This document shows, in pieces, positions 18,208-26,924 of a DNA stretch of 64,000 nt (position 1 is its first letter; every line of letters begins with the position of its first letter). The notes beneath the pieces were generated by a model. It worked only from the letters and a program-made list of their open reading frames with translations, did no database searches and had not been told where the DNA came from. Position numbers and translations under genes: made by a program. The stretch covers positions 196,057 through 260,056 of the forward strand of contig CAVWEM010000014.1 of assembly GCA_963753955.1 (NCBI GenBank), written 5' to 3'. This DNA is from Methylumidiphilus sp963753955. Its GTDB lineage: Bacteria; Pseudomonadota; Gammaproteobacteria; Methylococcales; Methylococcaceae.

Positions 18208-19310
18208 TAAATCGCCAACATCCGCCCGCTGCACTCGTCCCAAGTCGGGAAACGCCGCAATGAAGCCCGCGCATTCGCCCGCAACGCTGGCAACCGCGCC
18301 CGTTCGTCGGCCAGGCTTTGCATCGCGCCGACAAAGGATTGCAGGCAATTCGGTTGGAACAGGATGCCGTTGTGGCGATGCTCCACCATCGCCCGGACCA
18401 CAGCCAAATCAGAGGCGACCGTGACCAGCCCATGGGCCAGGTAATCCATGATCTTCACCGGACAGCAGCCTTGCTCGGCGTTGCGTTCGGTTTTCAGCAG
18501 CGGTGCAAGGCCGACATGATAATGGCCTAGGCGCAGGTTTAACTCGGCCCGCGTCAACGCGCCGCGCAAGCGCACCCGGTCTTGCAGTCCATGGCGGACG
18601 ATCCTCCGTTCCGCGTACTGCAACAGCTTCCGCGCACCGATGCCGTAGATGTCCAAGGTGAATTGCCCTTGCAAAGGCCCAAAGCCTTTCAAGGCCCACA
18701 AAATGCCCTGCCAAACGCTCAAAGTGCCGAGATAAACGGCGCGTAGTGGCAGGGTATCCGCTGGGGATTCGACCCGTGGAACGCTATCGTAACCATTAGG
18801 TATCACGTTGATCCGCGCCGGGTCGGGTATTGCGTAGCGGGTGAGCAAACATTGCCTGATCCGCTCGGAAGGGCAGACAATCGCGGCCGCCTTTTCCAGG
18901 CAGGCTTGCTCCCAAGCCTGCAATACGGCCAAGGCACAGGGGCTGGCGTCGCGATAATGGTAGGGCAATTCCATGGATGGAAGCCCGTTGACCTCGTAGA
19001 CATTGGGAATCCCCAATCGACCCGCCAGCACACCCTCCCAGGGGGTGCGGAAATGGAACACATCAGGCCGCTCAGTTTGCAGATGGCGAAGCACAAAGCC
19101 ACGGAATGACTCGCCCCGGCGCAGATAATTTTTCTCCCGGATTGCCGCCGGTTTGTGGGAAAATCCGGCGAGTCTCGGCAAGGTAATATCGCCCAAACTC
19201 AGCAGGGAGATTTGATGCTGCGACATGGCCTTGCGGCAGTTCGCCAAGATATGCGTCGAGGCCGCCTTGTAAGAAGGCACTTCATCAAAGCTGGCGTAGG
19301 TGATTTTCAT
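18186..19310 (-). CDS. Glycosyltransferase family 4
   Basis: 374 residues with a GT-B fold. The start MKITYASFDEVPSYKAASTH at 19310 is chosen because it opens the Rossmann fold; the frame stays open upstream to 19745 but that part overlaps another gene and looks meaningless. Key segments: IPNVYEVNGLPSMELPYHYR, AAAIVCPSERIRQCLLTRYA, RINVIPNGYDSV, and the C-terminal GCCPVKIMDYLAHGLVTVAS corresponding to the donor-binding region. Partnered with the convergent GT4 gene and the divergent cluster at 19323, suggesting a small glycan locus. Confidence 0.85.
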   Translation of the reverse strand: MKITYASFDEVPSYKAASTHILANCRKAMSQHQISLLSLGDITLPRLAGFSHKPAAIREKNYLRRGESFRGFVLRHLQTERPDVFHFRTPWEGVLAGRLGIPNVYEVNGLPSMELPYHYRDASPCALAVLQAWEQACLEKAAAIVCPSERIRQCLLTRYAIPDPARINVIPNGYDSVPRVESPADTLPLRAVYLGTLSVWQGILWALKGFGPLQGQFTLDIYGIGARKLLQYAERRIVRHGLQDRVRLRGALTRAELNLRLGHYHVGLAPLLKTERNAEQGCCPVKIMDYLAHGLVTVASDLAVVRAMVEHRHNGILFQPNCLQSFVGAMQSLADERARLPALRANARASLRRFPTWDECSGRMLAIYQQIACK

Positions 19311-19322
19311 AAGGCAAGATTT

Positions 19323-19736
19323 ATGAGTATGGGCGATGTGCATTTTACGGTGCCTAGGTTCTGCGGTTGCCAGACGGGTTTTTTTTATGTCCGCCGATGC
19401 GGTAGGCCCTCCGTATTGCAGTGCGGGAGATGTGGGCTGGATGTATGCGATGAACACGCCCATCGCCCTGAAGGCGATCCGGTGCGCGTTTTCTGCCCGG
19501 ACTGCCAAGCCGCCCAGAGTGGATCGGGGGCATCTTCCTTCGCCCGCCGCCAAGGCGGGGGATTTTCCAGGGGTTCGGGTGGGTATTATGATGACTCGTT
19601 TTCTGGTCAAGGCGGCCCGGTTTGGGGTGAAGGCGACAGGGACGGCCCGGCCTTTGCCGATGAAGACTATGCGGCGTTCGATGCGCTGTCGGACTTCGAC
19701 GTGAATGCCGATGACGGCCATGCCTACGACAGCTAA
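19323..19736 (+). CDS. Cys-rich zinc-ribbon-like small protein, function unknown
   Basis: 137 residues. The N-terminal half has CGC, CGRCGLDVCDEHA and FCPDCQA, arranged like one or two zinc-binding knuckles, with conserved FTVPRFCGCQTGFFYVRRCG before them. The C-terminal half is low-complexity, Gly/Ser-rich then very acidic (ADEDYAAFDALSDFDVNADD). Starts (ATG 19323 or 19329) lie 12 bases from the divergent glycosyltransferase start. The next gene overlaps its 3' end, so they are probably one operon. I do not recognise a named family. Confidence 0.6.
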   Translation: MSMGDVHFTVPRFCGCQTGFFYVRRCGRPSVLQCGRCGLDVCDEHAHRPEGDPVRVFCPDCQAAQSGSGASSFARRQGGGFSRGSGGYYDDSFSGQGGPVWGEGDRDGPAFADEDYAAFDALSDFDVNADDGHAYDS

Positions 19737-20580
19737 GGCACTCATTTATGCCTTGGGCGGTGGCCACGGTCATGCCCGCCGGGGCTTGTTATTGCAGCAA
19801 CGTTTGGCGGAGCGGGGCGTTGCCAGTGCGGTGCTGCTGTGTCCGGGGGCGGACCGGCATTTCACGGCGGACAACGGCCCGCGCCATTACGCCCAAAGCC
19901 TGGCCGACGCCCATCTTGCCCCGTTGTTTTGCCATCCGCCACCGCATTGGATTGTCGATACTTTCCCCCAAGGCTGGCGCGGGGAAATTACCGCGCAGTG
20001 GCTGGCCCGCTTCGAGAAAACCACATGGATCGCCCGTTACGCAAAAAACCTAAGGCGCGGACCGGGTGATCCGAGTGATCTGCCCGCTTACACCCAAACT
20101 CTCTTACCCTATCCTGAAAGTCATAACGAGTGGGAGCGGCCTTTGCCTGACGCCCGTCCCACGGGCTATATGATCGATGCCTCCCATTGGAGGCTGTCGT
20201 CGGATAGTCGCGGATTTGCTGTGTTGGATCCCGGACGCCGGTGTGGTCGGCAGGTGTTGTCAGTGTTTGCCCGGCTGGCCCGCCAGATTGGCTTGGGCTT
20301 CCAGTATTGGCAAGACTTCGGCCAACCCTTGTCGGCAGGCAAATGGCTGGTGGTCGGGGCGGGCTACCACACGTTTTACGAGTTACTGGGGCTGGGGGTC
20401 GATGTGCGCTTTTTGCCCATAAAAAAACGCCATGACGACCAATTTCGCCGGGCTTCGCTGTTTGGCTTGGCCCTTACCCATTTGGATCAGATCCTGCCTT
20501 GGCTGGATAGCCCGCCACCCGCCCCCATCCCTTATACCCCGCCCGATTGGCCTGCCGTCTTACGGCATTTGGAGGCGTGA
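19705..20580 (+). CDS. Putative glycosyltransferase with a MurG/UDP-glycosyltransferase-like fold
   Basis: 291 residues. The N-terminus ALIYALGGGHGHARRGLLLQ carries the glycine loop of GT28/MurG-type enzymes. Near the C-terminus VVGAGYHTFYELLGLGVDVR and FLPIKKRHDDQFRRA match the position and wording of the donor-sugar site in that superfamily. It is shorter than MurG (about 350). Three in-frame ATGs (19705, 19711, 19720) overlap the previous gene, so the exact start is open; 19720 leaves the fold intact. Translationally coupled to the next gene through TGATG. Substrate unknown. Confidence 0.65.
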   Translation: MPMTAMPTTAKALIYALGGGHGHARRGLLLQQRLAERGVASAVLLCPGADRHFTADNGPRHYAQSLADAHLAPLFCHPPPHWIVDTFPQGWRGEITAQWLARFEKTTWIARYAKNLRRGPGDPSDLPAYTQTLLPYPESHNEWERPLPDARPTGYMIDASHWRLSSDSRGFAVLDPGRRCGRQVLSVFARLARQIGLGFQYWQDFGQPLSAGKWLVVGAGYHTFYELLGLGVDVRFLPIKKRHDDQFRRASLFGLALTHLDQILPWLDSPPPAPIPYTPPDWPAVLRHLEA

Positions 20581-21428
20581 TGCTGTTTCAATTCCAAGGC
20601 AAACCCCAACGCTTGGCGCGGCTGTTCAAACTGTTCAAAGGCATGGCTCCGCGCTTGCGCGAATATCGTTCCCGCTATGGCTGGGCGGTGGCGTTGGCAA
20701 GCCCGGCCTACGCTGCCGTCTGCGTGGTGGCCTTGTCCCATGTCGACGGGGCCGCAGTCGGGATATTCTTGTTTTTCGCTGTTTGCGGGATGCTGTTCCT
20801 ATTGTGGGGCTGGGCGTTGGGCAGCGTCTTGCAGCGCTACCCCTGCAACCGAAAAACCATCGCGAGCCGGGTCTTGAGCGTCATCGCCTTGCTGGCCATG
20901 GCTTTAATGGGCTCTTTTGCCGCCTACGCTAATGGGGCGGAATGGTTGGGCGAATCATTCTCCGCCGTCGCTAAGCCGCAAGCCTTGGCGATGTGGGGCT
21001 TGGCGAGCCTGGGCGTGTTTCTGTCGGGGCGCTGGATCGTCTGGCTGCGCCTGCGGGATGAGATGATCCAAGACCATGAGTTGGATTTCCTCTACAAGCT
21101 GGTATTGCCACTCATCCGTGACCTTCCTCCCGATGCCGCTTGCACGTTTTCCTGCAATCCGTTCACGCCCATGTGGTCGGAAAAGTTTTCCACCGAAAGC
21201 CTAGGGATGCGCCGTTTTGAGATCTGCGACGATGTCTTGCTCGATTTCAAAGTGAAGCTGGATGAAGAAGCTCTTTTGGTTTTGCGAACCGTCTGCCGAC
21301 GGGTAGCCAAATACAAATCAACGGGCAAGAAAACCAAGTCCAAAGGCACGAAACACCGCGTGGCGATGGTCTGCCGCTACCAACATCCCGTCTGGCAAGT
21401 TTGGGCGAGGAAGAAATCAGGCAATTAG
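20580..21428 (+). CDS. Membrane protein of unknown function, N-terminal part
   Basis: 282 residues. ATG at 20580 overlaps the upstream stop (TGATG) and is preceded by GGAGG, so translation is coupled. Four hydrophobic segments (about 37-55, 60-82, 99-118 and 136-156) are followed by a soluble domain with DLPPDAACTFSCNPFTPMWS and DDVLLDFKVKLDEEALLVLR. The soluble domain ends abruptly in a basic stretch at 21428, and the adjoining frame at 21401-21649 continues in similar style, so I think the two are one gene of ~356 codons split by a one-base shift. No family recognised. Confidence 0.6.
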   Translation: MLFQFQGKPQRLARLFKLFKGMAPRLREYRSRYGWAVALASPAYAAVCVVALSHVDGAAVGIFLFFAVCGMLFLLWGWALGSVLQRYPCNRKTIASRVLSVIALLAMALMGSFAAYANGAEWLGESFSAVAKPQALAMWGLASLGVFLSGRWIVWLRLRDEMIQDHELDFLYKLVLPLIRDLPPDAACTFSCNPFTPMWSEKFSTESLGMRRFEICDDVLLDFKVKLDEEALLVLRTVCRRVAKYKSTGKKTKSKGTKHRVAMVCRYQHPVWQVWARKKSGN

Positions 21429-21649
21429 GCGAAGTCTGCGCAAGCTTGCAAGGGCAACGCCGGGGTTATGACATTGCGGTGCGGCGGGATTTGCCCGCTG
21501 GCAAAATCACCGTGGTCGGGAAGGGGCGATTCAGCAACCTAAGCGAACTAGGGGCGATGAACATGCCTGATGTCGAGGGTATGTTGAAGACGGTGCGGAC
21601 CCTAAGCGCGTTCACGGCCCGGCTTGGCCCCGTTCAAAAGTCTGCATGA
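21401..21649 (+). CDS. Probable C-terminal part of the preceding membrane protein
   Basis: 82 codons from a TTG without a clear ribosome binding site. The sequence (EEEIRQLGEVCASLQGQRRG, then VGKGRFSNLSELGAMNMPDV) looks like the end of a soluble domain rather than a free-standing protein, and it overlaps the previous frame by 28 bases. Its 3' end overlaps the convergent gene at 21634 by 16 bases. No recognised motif. Confidence 0.45.
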   Translation: MGEEEIRQLGEVCASLQGQRRGYDIAVRRDLPAGKITVVGKGRFSNLSELGAMNMPDVEGMLKTVRTLSAFTARLGPVQKSA

Positions 21650-22404
21650 TGCCACAGCAAGGCCCGGATGGAAATCTCCACCGGCAAAGCCAACAATGCG
21701 GCCGCTTTCAGCGTATTGACACCCTTGATGTTTAACACCCCCTCGTCCGCCTCTGTCTTCAGCACGTACTGGCCATTTTTCAGCTTGCCTTTGTACAGCC
21801 GCTGAGAGCCTGGGCCGTAGACATTGAAGCTGTCTTGCTTGAGCTTGATACGGTTCAACAGCGCGGCCTGTCCGTCATAAAGCTCGCAGGTTTCCTCGTT
21901 GTCCTCGGTCTCGCATTTCAGGCGATAGCGCAAGCCACCCGCCGCGTCATAAACCTTGCCTTGCTCATCGCCTTTAAGCTTCAGCCGGTAAACCAAGGCT
22001 CCCGCCTCCGTCTGCACCTGCAATCCGTCAGCGTCATTAGCCAATACCAGTGCGGGCTGGCCTTGGGGCGTGACGAAAATCCTCCCGTCTTTGCCGATGA
22101 CCGTGAAGCTTTGCAAGCCAGAAACGGCAATATTGGCGACGCTATGAGGTACCGCCAGAGCCCGAGGCGCTTGGGGGGTAACGGCTAGGTTTGCGGCGAC
22201 AGGCGGTGCGGACAGGTCTTGCTCGGGAGGAATGATGGAGGTCGCGGGCTGCGATGTTTCCGTTTGGCCGGGGAGGCTGGTCACCAGAATAAAACCAGAA
22301 AGCACCAGCCAAGCAAGGAACAGACGATTCGGCATGGCCAAATATCGCCGCATCGGCTTGGGCAGTTGTCGGATGGGGTTCAGACGGTCAAGCCAGTTGC
22401 GCAC
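21634..22404 (-). CDS. Membrane-anchored periplasmic protein of unknown function
   Basis: 256 residues. A positively charged start (MRNWLDRLNPIRQLPKPMRR) and one hydrophobic anchor at about 28-46. A Pro/Ala-rich linker comes next, then a beta-rich domain in which the pattern L-x-x-R-L/I-K-L-K recurs (ALVYRLKLKG, GGLRYRLKCE, LLNRIKLKQD, RLYKGKLKNG). The repeats suggest a small beta-sheet fold. I do not recognise a family. It converges on the membrane-protein operon. Confidence 0.6.
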   Translation of the reverse strand: MRNWLDRLNPIRQLPKPMRRYLAMPNRLFLAWLVLSGFILVTSLPGQTETSQPATSIIPPEQDLSAPPVAANLAVTPQAPRALAVPHSVANIAVSGLQSFTVIGKDGRIFVTPQGQPALVLANDADGLQVQTEAGALVYRLKLKGDEQGKVYDAAGGLRYRLKCETEDNEETCELYDGQAALLNRIKLKQDSFNVYGPGSQRLYKGKLKNGQYVLKTEADEGVLNIKGVNTLKAAALLALPVEISIRALLWHHADF

Positions 22405-22824
22405 GGGGAAGCCTCGTGTCCAAGTCAGGACTTATGCAGAAGAGCTGCCCATCTTAACACCACGGACAACCGCCGCCGAGGACTGCGGCCAGCCTTGTTT
22501 CGTTCCTGAATCAAGGAGCGTTCCGGTCCGGTCAGCATCCCGACCATCTGCTACATGGTTCGGCCTGTGGTCGTCGTGGGATCTATGGCTTCGGTCTGCG
22601 ACAGGAAGACCGCCCCGCACCTTTGCAAAAGCTGAAGCCGCAGGCGATGCAACCCTCCAAGAACGTTCCAGACACTTCTCAAATTGTTTACATTCCAACA
22701 CTGCTGTCCGGAGATTTTTGAAAAGCCATCGCTAACCGCTTAAAAATTAAAAAAAATATGCCCCTATTGGGTGTCACCGATTTGAACTTGCGAGAAGCTA
22801 CCGGTTTTTGCCGGGAGTGGATCA
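22405..22824. other. No supported gene
   Basis: About 420 bases between the membrane-anchored protein and the IS4-like transposase. The last ~100 bases are probably the left end of the IS4-like element. I could not locate its inverted repeat because the partner end is missing. Nothing else is supported. Confidence 0.5.
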
Positions 22825-23821
22825 ATGCATTCGGGAAAATTGGTATTCGCGCAACTGATGGATCATCTGCCGTTGCACACCTTCCGCCGCTGCGTGGCGA
22901 AGTATCCGGGCCGCTATCCGACGCTCACGTTCTCGCACCTCGACCAGTTCCTGTGCATGGCCTTCGCCCAACTGACTTATCGCGAAAGCCTGCGGGACAT
23001 CGAAACCTGCCTGGGGGCGCACTCGGCCAAGCTGTACCACTTGGGCATCCGGGGCGGCGTCGCCCGCAGCACGCTGGCGGACGCCAACGAAAAGCGCGAC
23101 TGGCGCATCTACCAGGGCTTTGCCCTCAGCCTGATCCAGACCGCCCGCAAGCTCTACGCCCAAGATGGCTTTGGCGTCGAGTTGACGAATACGGTCTATG
23201 CGCTGGACTCGACGACCATCGACCTGTGTCTTGCGCTGTTCCCTTGGGCGAAGTTCCGCCAAGCCAAGGGCGCGGTCAAGTTGCACACCCTGCTCGACCT
23301 GCGCGGCAGCATCCCGAGCCTCATCCACATCTCGGACGGCAAACTCCACGACGTGAACATCCTCGACCAGATTGCCTTCGAGGCGGGGAGCTTCTACATC
23401 ATGGATCGGGGCTGCATCGACTTCGCCCGGCTGCATGGCCCGCACCAGGCACAGGCTTTCTTCGTCGTCCGGGCCAAGTCGAACCTGCAATTCCGGCGGG
23501 TCTATTCGCGCCCCGTCGACAAGGAGACCGGCTTGCGATGCGACCAGACCATCCGGCTGGCAGTCCCCAAAAGCCAGCGGGGCTACCCCGGCCAACTGCG
23601 CCGGGTGAAGTTCTACGACGCGCAGCACGACAAGCAACTGGTCTTCCTGAGCAACCATTTCGACCTGCCCGCCCTGACCATTGCAGAGCTTTACCGCTCG
23701 AGATGGCAAGTGGAGCTTTCCTTCAAATGGATCAGGCAGCACCTGCGGATCAAGGCGTTCTTCGGCACCTCCGAGAACGCGGTCAAAACCCAGGTCTGGA
23801 TCGCCATCGCCGTCTATGTAC
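22825..23821 (+). pseudogene. IS4-family transposase, 3' truncated by an IS3 element
   Basis: About 332 codons before the IS3 end. It has the IS4-family features: FSHLDQFLCMAFAQLTYRES in the N-terminal domain, first aspartate in VYALDSTTIDLCLALFPWAK, second in SFYIMDRGCIDFARLH, and the YREK-like ELYRSRWQVELSFKWIRQHL with its glutamate. The conserved C-terminus is missing: the frame reads WIAIAVYV and then enters the IS3 at 23822. The lost 3' part is not found on the far side of the IS3, so a deletion accompanied or followed the insertion. Confidence 0.85.
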
Positions 23822-23857
23822 AGTGGACCCCTCAGTCAAGACAGTTTTAGGGCGAAT

Positions 23858-24824
23858 TTAAGATGGTAAGCCAACACTTGCAGCGGAACGGCGCTGCCCC
23901 GATTTGGCTTCTGTTTCCGTGCGAGAGGTTTCCTTCTCGCTGAATTTGTCTACGATCTTGGCTCCCCCGCCACTGCCTGTCCGGTAAACCCCGTCTGGGG
24001 TCAAGTAATCCAAGGACTGGTGAAACCGTTCCGAGTTGTGGAACTCGAGGTAGTCCGCCAAACCCAGCAGCAACTCGGGCACACTGGTGTAGCCTTTCAG
24101 GTACACGTCCTCGTACTTGACGCTGCGCCACAGGCGCTCCACAAAGATGTTGTCCAACGCCCGGCCCCTTCCGTCCATGCTGATGGCAATGCCTCGCCGC
24201 TTGAGTGCCCCGGCGAACGCCACCGACGTGAACTGGCAACCCTGGTCGCTATTGAAGATTTCAGGGAGGCCATGGGTCTGCAAGGCCTGCTCCAGGCAAT
24301 CGACGCAGAACCCGCTGTCCAGCGTGTTCGATACCCGCCAAGCCAGCACCTTGCGCGAACACCAGTCGATGATTGCCACCAAGTACACAAACCCCCGCGC
24401 CAGCCGGACATAGGTGATGTCGGTGCTCCAAACATGATTCGGCCGGTCAACAGCCAGGCCGCGCAGCAAGTAGGGATAGACCTTGTGTTGCGGGTGCGGG
24501 CGGCTGGTGTCCGGCCCCGGCGCCATGCCCGCCAACCCCGGCACCCCCATCAGCCTTTGCACCCGCTTGCGGTTGACCCGATGGCCCACTTGTTCCAAAT
24601 AGACCACCATCTTGCGGCTGCCGTAGAATGGATGCCGCGTATATTCGGCATCAATCAAATCCAGCGGCGCCCGTTCCTCGGCGTCTGGACCCGCCGCCCT
24701 GCGGGGCGCGTAGGCCGTGGAGCGGGCAACACCCGCAAGCCCGCATTGGCGGGCCAGGGCCAGCGGCCCGTCAGCGTCGACCCAATGCCTGCGGTCGGCC
24801 AGGGGCTGATCCCGGACTTTTTTT
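23858..24824 (-). CDS. IS3-family OrfB transposase (made by frameshift from OrfA)
   Basis: In the frame reached from the A7 run the protein begins ADRRHWVDADGPLALARQCG and continues without stops to 23858. The integrase core has the DDE residues in VWSTDITYVRLARGFVYLVA, EIFNSDQGCQFTSVAFAG and GRGRALDNIFVERLWRSVKY. The C-terminal ~45 residues after YRTGSGG are longer than usual. Intact, possibly active. Confidence 0.85.
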
Positions 24825-25121
24825 CAGCCAGTCCAACTCCATCTTCAACCGCCCGATCTCGGAATACAGCCGATCCTGGCTGGATGACGGGTCAACCGGC
24901 CTGATCCCGCGCTTGACCTCGGACAGGCCCGCCGCCTGTTCTTGCAGCTCCCGCTTCCGTTGCCCAACCTGCGTGGGATGCACCCCGAACTCTTGGGCGA
25001 TCTCATTGACCGTTTTGATGCCCCGGATCGCCTCAAGCGCGACCTTCGCCTTGAACTCGCCACTAAAAACCTTGCGCTTCTTCTCGCTCACCACAACCCC
25101 CGTTTTCCTGAAGGCCTCCAT
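24771..25121 (-). CDS. IS3-family OrfA (DNA-binding)
   Basis: 116 residues. A helix-turn-helix (FSGEFKAKVALEAIRGIKTV, then NEIAQEFGVHPTQVGQRKRE) and a C-terminal leucine-zipper-like helix (LYSEIGRLKMELDWLKK). On the minus strand an A7 run (plus-strand T7 at 24818-24824) right after DWLK is the likely -1 frameshift site producing the OrfAB transposase. Confidence 0.87.
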   Translation of the reverse strand: MEAFRKTGVVVSEKKRKVFSGEFKAKVALEAIRGIKTVNEIAQEFGVHPTQVGQRKRELQEQAAGLSEVKRGIRPVDPSSSQDRLYSEIGRLKMELDWLKKSPGSAPGRPQALGRR

Positions 25122-25153
25122 CTTAAATGATTGTCCGAAAACGGGGGTCCACT

Positions 25154-25469
25154 ATAATCGTTGGTGTGCCGTTCAAGATGTCCAAAGGTGGAGTCAGACC
25201 GCCACCTGACCGACAAGACATCACGACCATTCGCGCCCTCCCACAACGCCAAGCAGCTTATGCAATCAGCTTCCCGAATATCATTGGCTACCGTGTGGAA
25301 TCCAAGGAAGGCGCAATCGACGCAGACTTTTCCAATTTGCACAATTTCGAGATCGACGGCACCCTCTACCCAATGGAAACCATAATGGAGACGGCTTTTT
25401 CGGGGAAAAAGGAAAAAATGGTAGTGCGTTCTGTGAAAGAGCAGCGCGAACAGGAATTATTTTATCTAA
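25154..25469 (+). pseudogene. Internal fragment of a type III-like restriction endonuclease (BPTD_3080-like)
   Basis: About 105 codons, open from the IS3 end to the IS701-type copy 2. The sequence IIVGVPFKMSKGG, then IRALPQRQAAYAISFPNIIG, YRVESKEGAIDADFSNL and VKEQREQELFYL matches, from memory, the region just after the helicase domain of the large DEAD/DEAH-type Res subunits annotated as BPTD_3080 family. Such enzymes are ~900 residues and pair with an adenine methyltransferase. Both ends are lost to insertion sequences, so the gene is dead. The methyltransferase-like N-terminus at 394-783 could be part of the same broken system. Confidence 0.7.
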
Positions 25470-26630
25470 CAGGACTTACGCAAAATATATTAACATGGGT
25501 ATATGAATATTGGCCTTAACGGAGTATAATAGCCGCCTATGAAGACGAGAAAATACTCCGGCCTGAAGCCGACGCGAAAGGACTATTGTCAATTTATTAT
25601 TGCGACTCTTATAAATTACACTCAAACCTACATGGCCGACCATCATATTGGGTTTTCACATGATGCCATAAACCGTTGCCTCATGGAGGACGGCGTCTCG
25701 CCGAATGCGGCCTGGCAGTCCGTCGGGCACCTTGTCCGCCGTGGCGGGAACGCCTGCCTGATATTCGACGACAGCGTACTGGACAAGCGCCATTCTTTCA
25801 AGATAGAACGGGTGCGCCGCCAGTATAGCGGCAACGGGCATGGCGTCGTGAAAGGCATCGGCGTCGCCAATTGCGTGTACGCTAACCTGGATACCGGCGA
25901 ACACTGGATCATCGATTGGCGGATATACGACCCCGACGGGGACGGCAAGACCAAGCTCGACCACGTGCGGGACATGTTCGACGACGCCATCGGAAACAAA
26001 AACCTGCCGTTCCGCGCCGTGCTGATGGATTCCTGGTACGCCACCAAGGATCTGATGATGCACATCGACAGGGCCGGAAAGGTGTTTTATTGCCCGCTCA
26101 AAGCCAACCGCAAGGCGGACGACAGCCGGGGCAAAACCCCCTGCAAGGCCGTTTCCGGCCTGGAATGGTTCGGCGACGAAATGCTGCGCGGCAAGCTTGT
26201 GAAGATACATGGATTCCCGATGGATTACAAGGTGAAGCTGTTCCGGGTTGCGGCGACAAACCGCACGGAACACGTCGCCACCAACGGCCTTTCCCAGGAT
26301 TCCGCCGTCGCCATTAAAGATATGTGCGCCGTCCGCTGGAAAATCGAGCAATACCACCGCGAAGGCAAGCAAATGCTCGGCCTGGAGAAATGCCGATGCC
26401 GCAAGGCCAGCGCACAGAAAAACCATATCGGCTGCGCAATACTCGCTTGGCACTGCCTGACAAGGCTCGCCAGAAAACTTAAAACTAACATTTACGCCCT
26501 GAAAAACGGCCTTCTCTCCGATTATATGAAGGAGGGGCTTAAAAACCCGTCAATACCCATGTCCTTCGCCTGACCTGAAACCGTGAACCGCCAGGGTTCT
26601 GCGGTAGCTTCAGGCTCGTGCGTAAGTCCT
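25470..26630 (+). mobile_element. IS701-type element, copy 2 (intact)
   Basis: About 1160 bp with AGGACTTACGCA at both ends in inverted orientation. CTAA occurs at 25466-25469 before the left end and overlapping the right boundary at 26629-26632, agreeing with the YTAR target duplication known for IS701. It interrupts the restriction-gene fragment. It is in the opposite orientation to copy 1 with 9.4 kb between them. Confidence 0.85.
25539..26573 (+). CDS. IS701-type transposase
   Basis: 344 residues and uninterrupted. It resembles the IS701-like DDE transposases common in cyanobacteria and methanotrophs: NYTQTYMADHHIGFSHDAIN at the N-terminus, first aspartates in CLIFDDSVLDKRHSFKIERV, second in RAVLMDSWYATKDLMMHI, and the glutamate in VRWKIEQYHREGKQMLGLEK. 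Start ATG 25539 (MKTRKYSGLKPTRKDYCQF). Likely active and the source or sibling of copy 1. Confidence 0.88.
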   Translation: MKTRKYSGLKPTRKDYCQFIIATLINYTQTYMADHHIGFSHDAINRCLMEDGVSPNAAWQSVGHLVRRGGNACLIFDDSVLDKRHSFKIERVRRQYSGNGHGVVKGIGVANCVYANLDTGEHWIIDWRIYDPDGDGKTKLDHVRDMFDDAIGNKNLPFRAVLMDSWYATKDLMMHIDRAGKVFYCPLKANRKADDSRGKTPCKAVSGLEWFGDEMLRGKLVKIHGFPMDYKVKLFRVAATNRTEHVATNGLSQDSAVAIKDMCAVRWKIEQYHREGKQMLGLEKCRCRKASAQKNHIGCAILAWHCLTRLARKLKTNIYALKNGLLSDYMKEGLKNPSIPMSFA

Positions 26631-26924
26631 AATCTTTTGTTTTCCCTTTTTCTGCTTAGTTTCCCAGTGATTTTTGTACTCAGGCGAATCCAGTCTACCA
26701 ACGTGTTCCCAATAGAATCCTTCACCTTTCAAAAGAACAGTAAAGTCTGGCAAATACATGGAGCCGTCTTTGGCAAATTTTAGAACTTCATATTTGAATG
26801 GAATTTTATTCAAGTGGAAGATGTTGGCTATATTCATTTCAGATTTTGAACGAACAAAGTATTCCGATAGAGTGGAAATAACTTTCTGATCTTCATACCA
26901 AGAGCCAGTAAGAGTAAAAAGCAA
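26631..26924 (-). pseudogene. Nuclease-like fragment truncated by the IS701-type element
   Basis: About 98 residues reading leftwards into copy 2. It contains YEVLKFAKDGSMYLPDFTVL and FYWEHVGRLDSPEYKNHWE. The LPDF...WEH spacing is that of PD-(D/E)xK-type nuclease tails found on some helicases and stand-alone restriction-like proteins. The upstream part has EYFVRSKSEMNIANIFH, also typical of that region. Start at 26924 is inside the domain, so the N-terminus may be missing too. Not functional as it stands. Confidence 0.5.

Larger units (their letters stand above)
23822..25153 (-). mobile_element. IS3-family insertion sequence
   Basis: 1332 bp with terminal inverted repeats AGTGGACCCC (23822-23831) and GGGGTCCACT (25144-25153). 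It encodes overlapping orfA and orfB on the minus strand. The flanks (tatgtac and ataatcg) show no target duplication. They also belong to two different genes, an IS4 transposase on the left and a restriction gene on the right, so this copy marks a deletion or recombination junction. Confidence 0.87.

Noticed and set aside
19310..19745. N-terminal extension of the minus-strand glycosyltransferase
   Set aside because: The frame stays open upstream of 19310, but the added residues lack family similarity and overlap two plus-strand genes with better support.
22428..22439. AGGACTTATGCA resembling the IS701-type end
   Set aside because: One mismatch to the end repeat, no partner end nearby and no transposase remnant; probably chance.
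22822..23742. 306-codon open frame opposite the IS4 transposase
   Set aside because: It is the mirror of a well-supported transposase and encodes no recognisable motif; long antisense frames are expected in GC-rich DNA.
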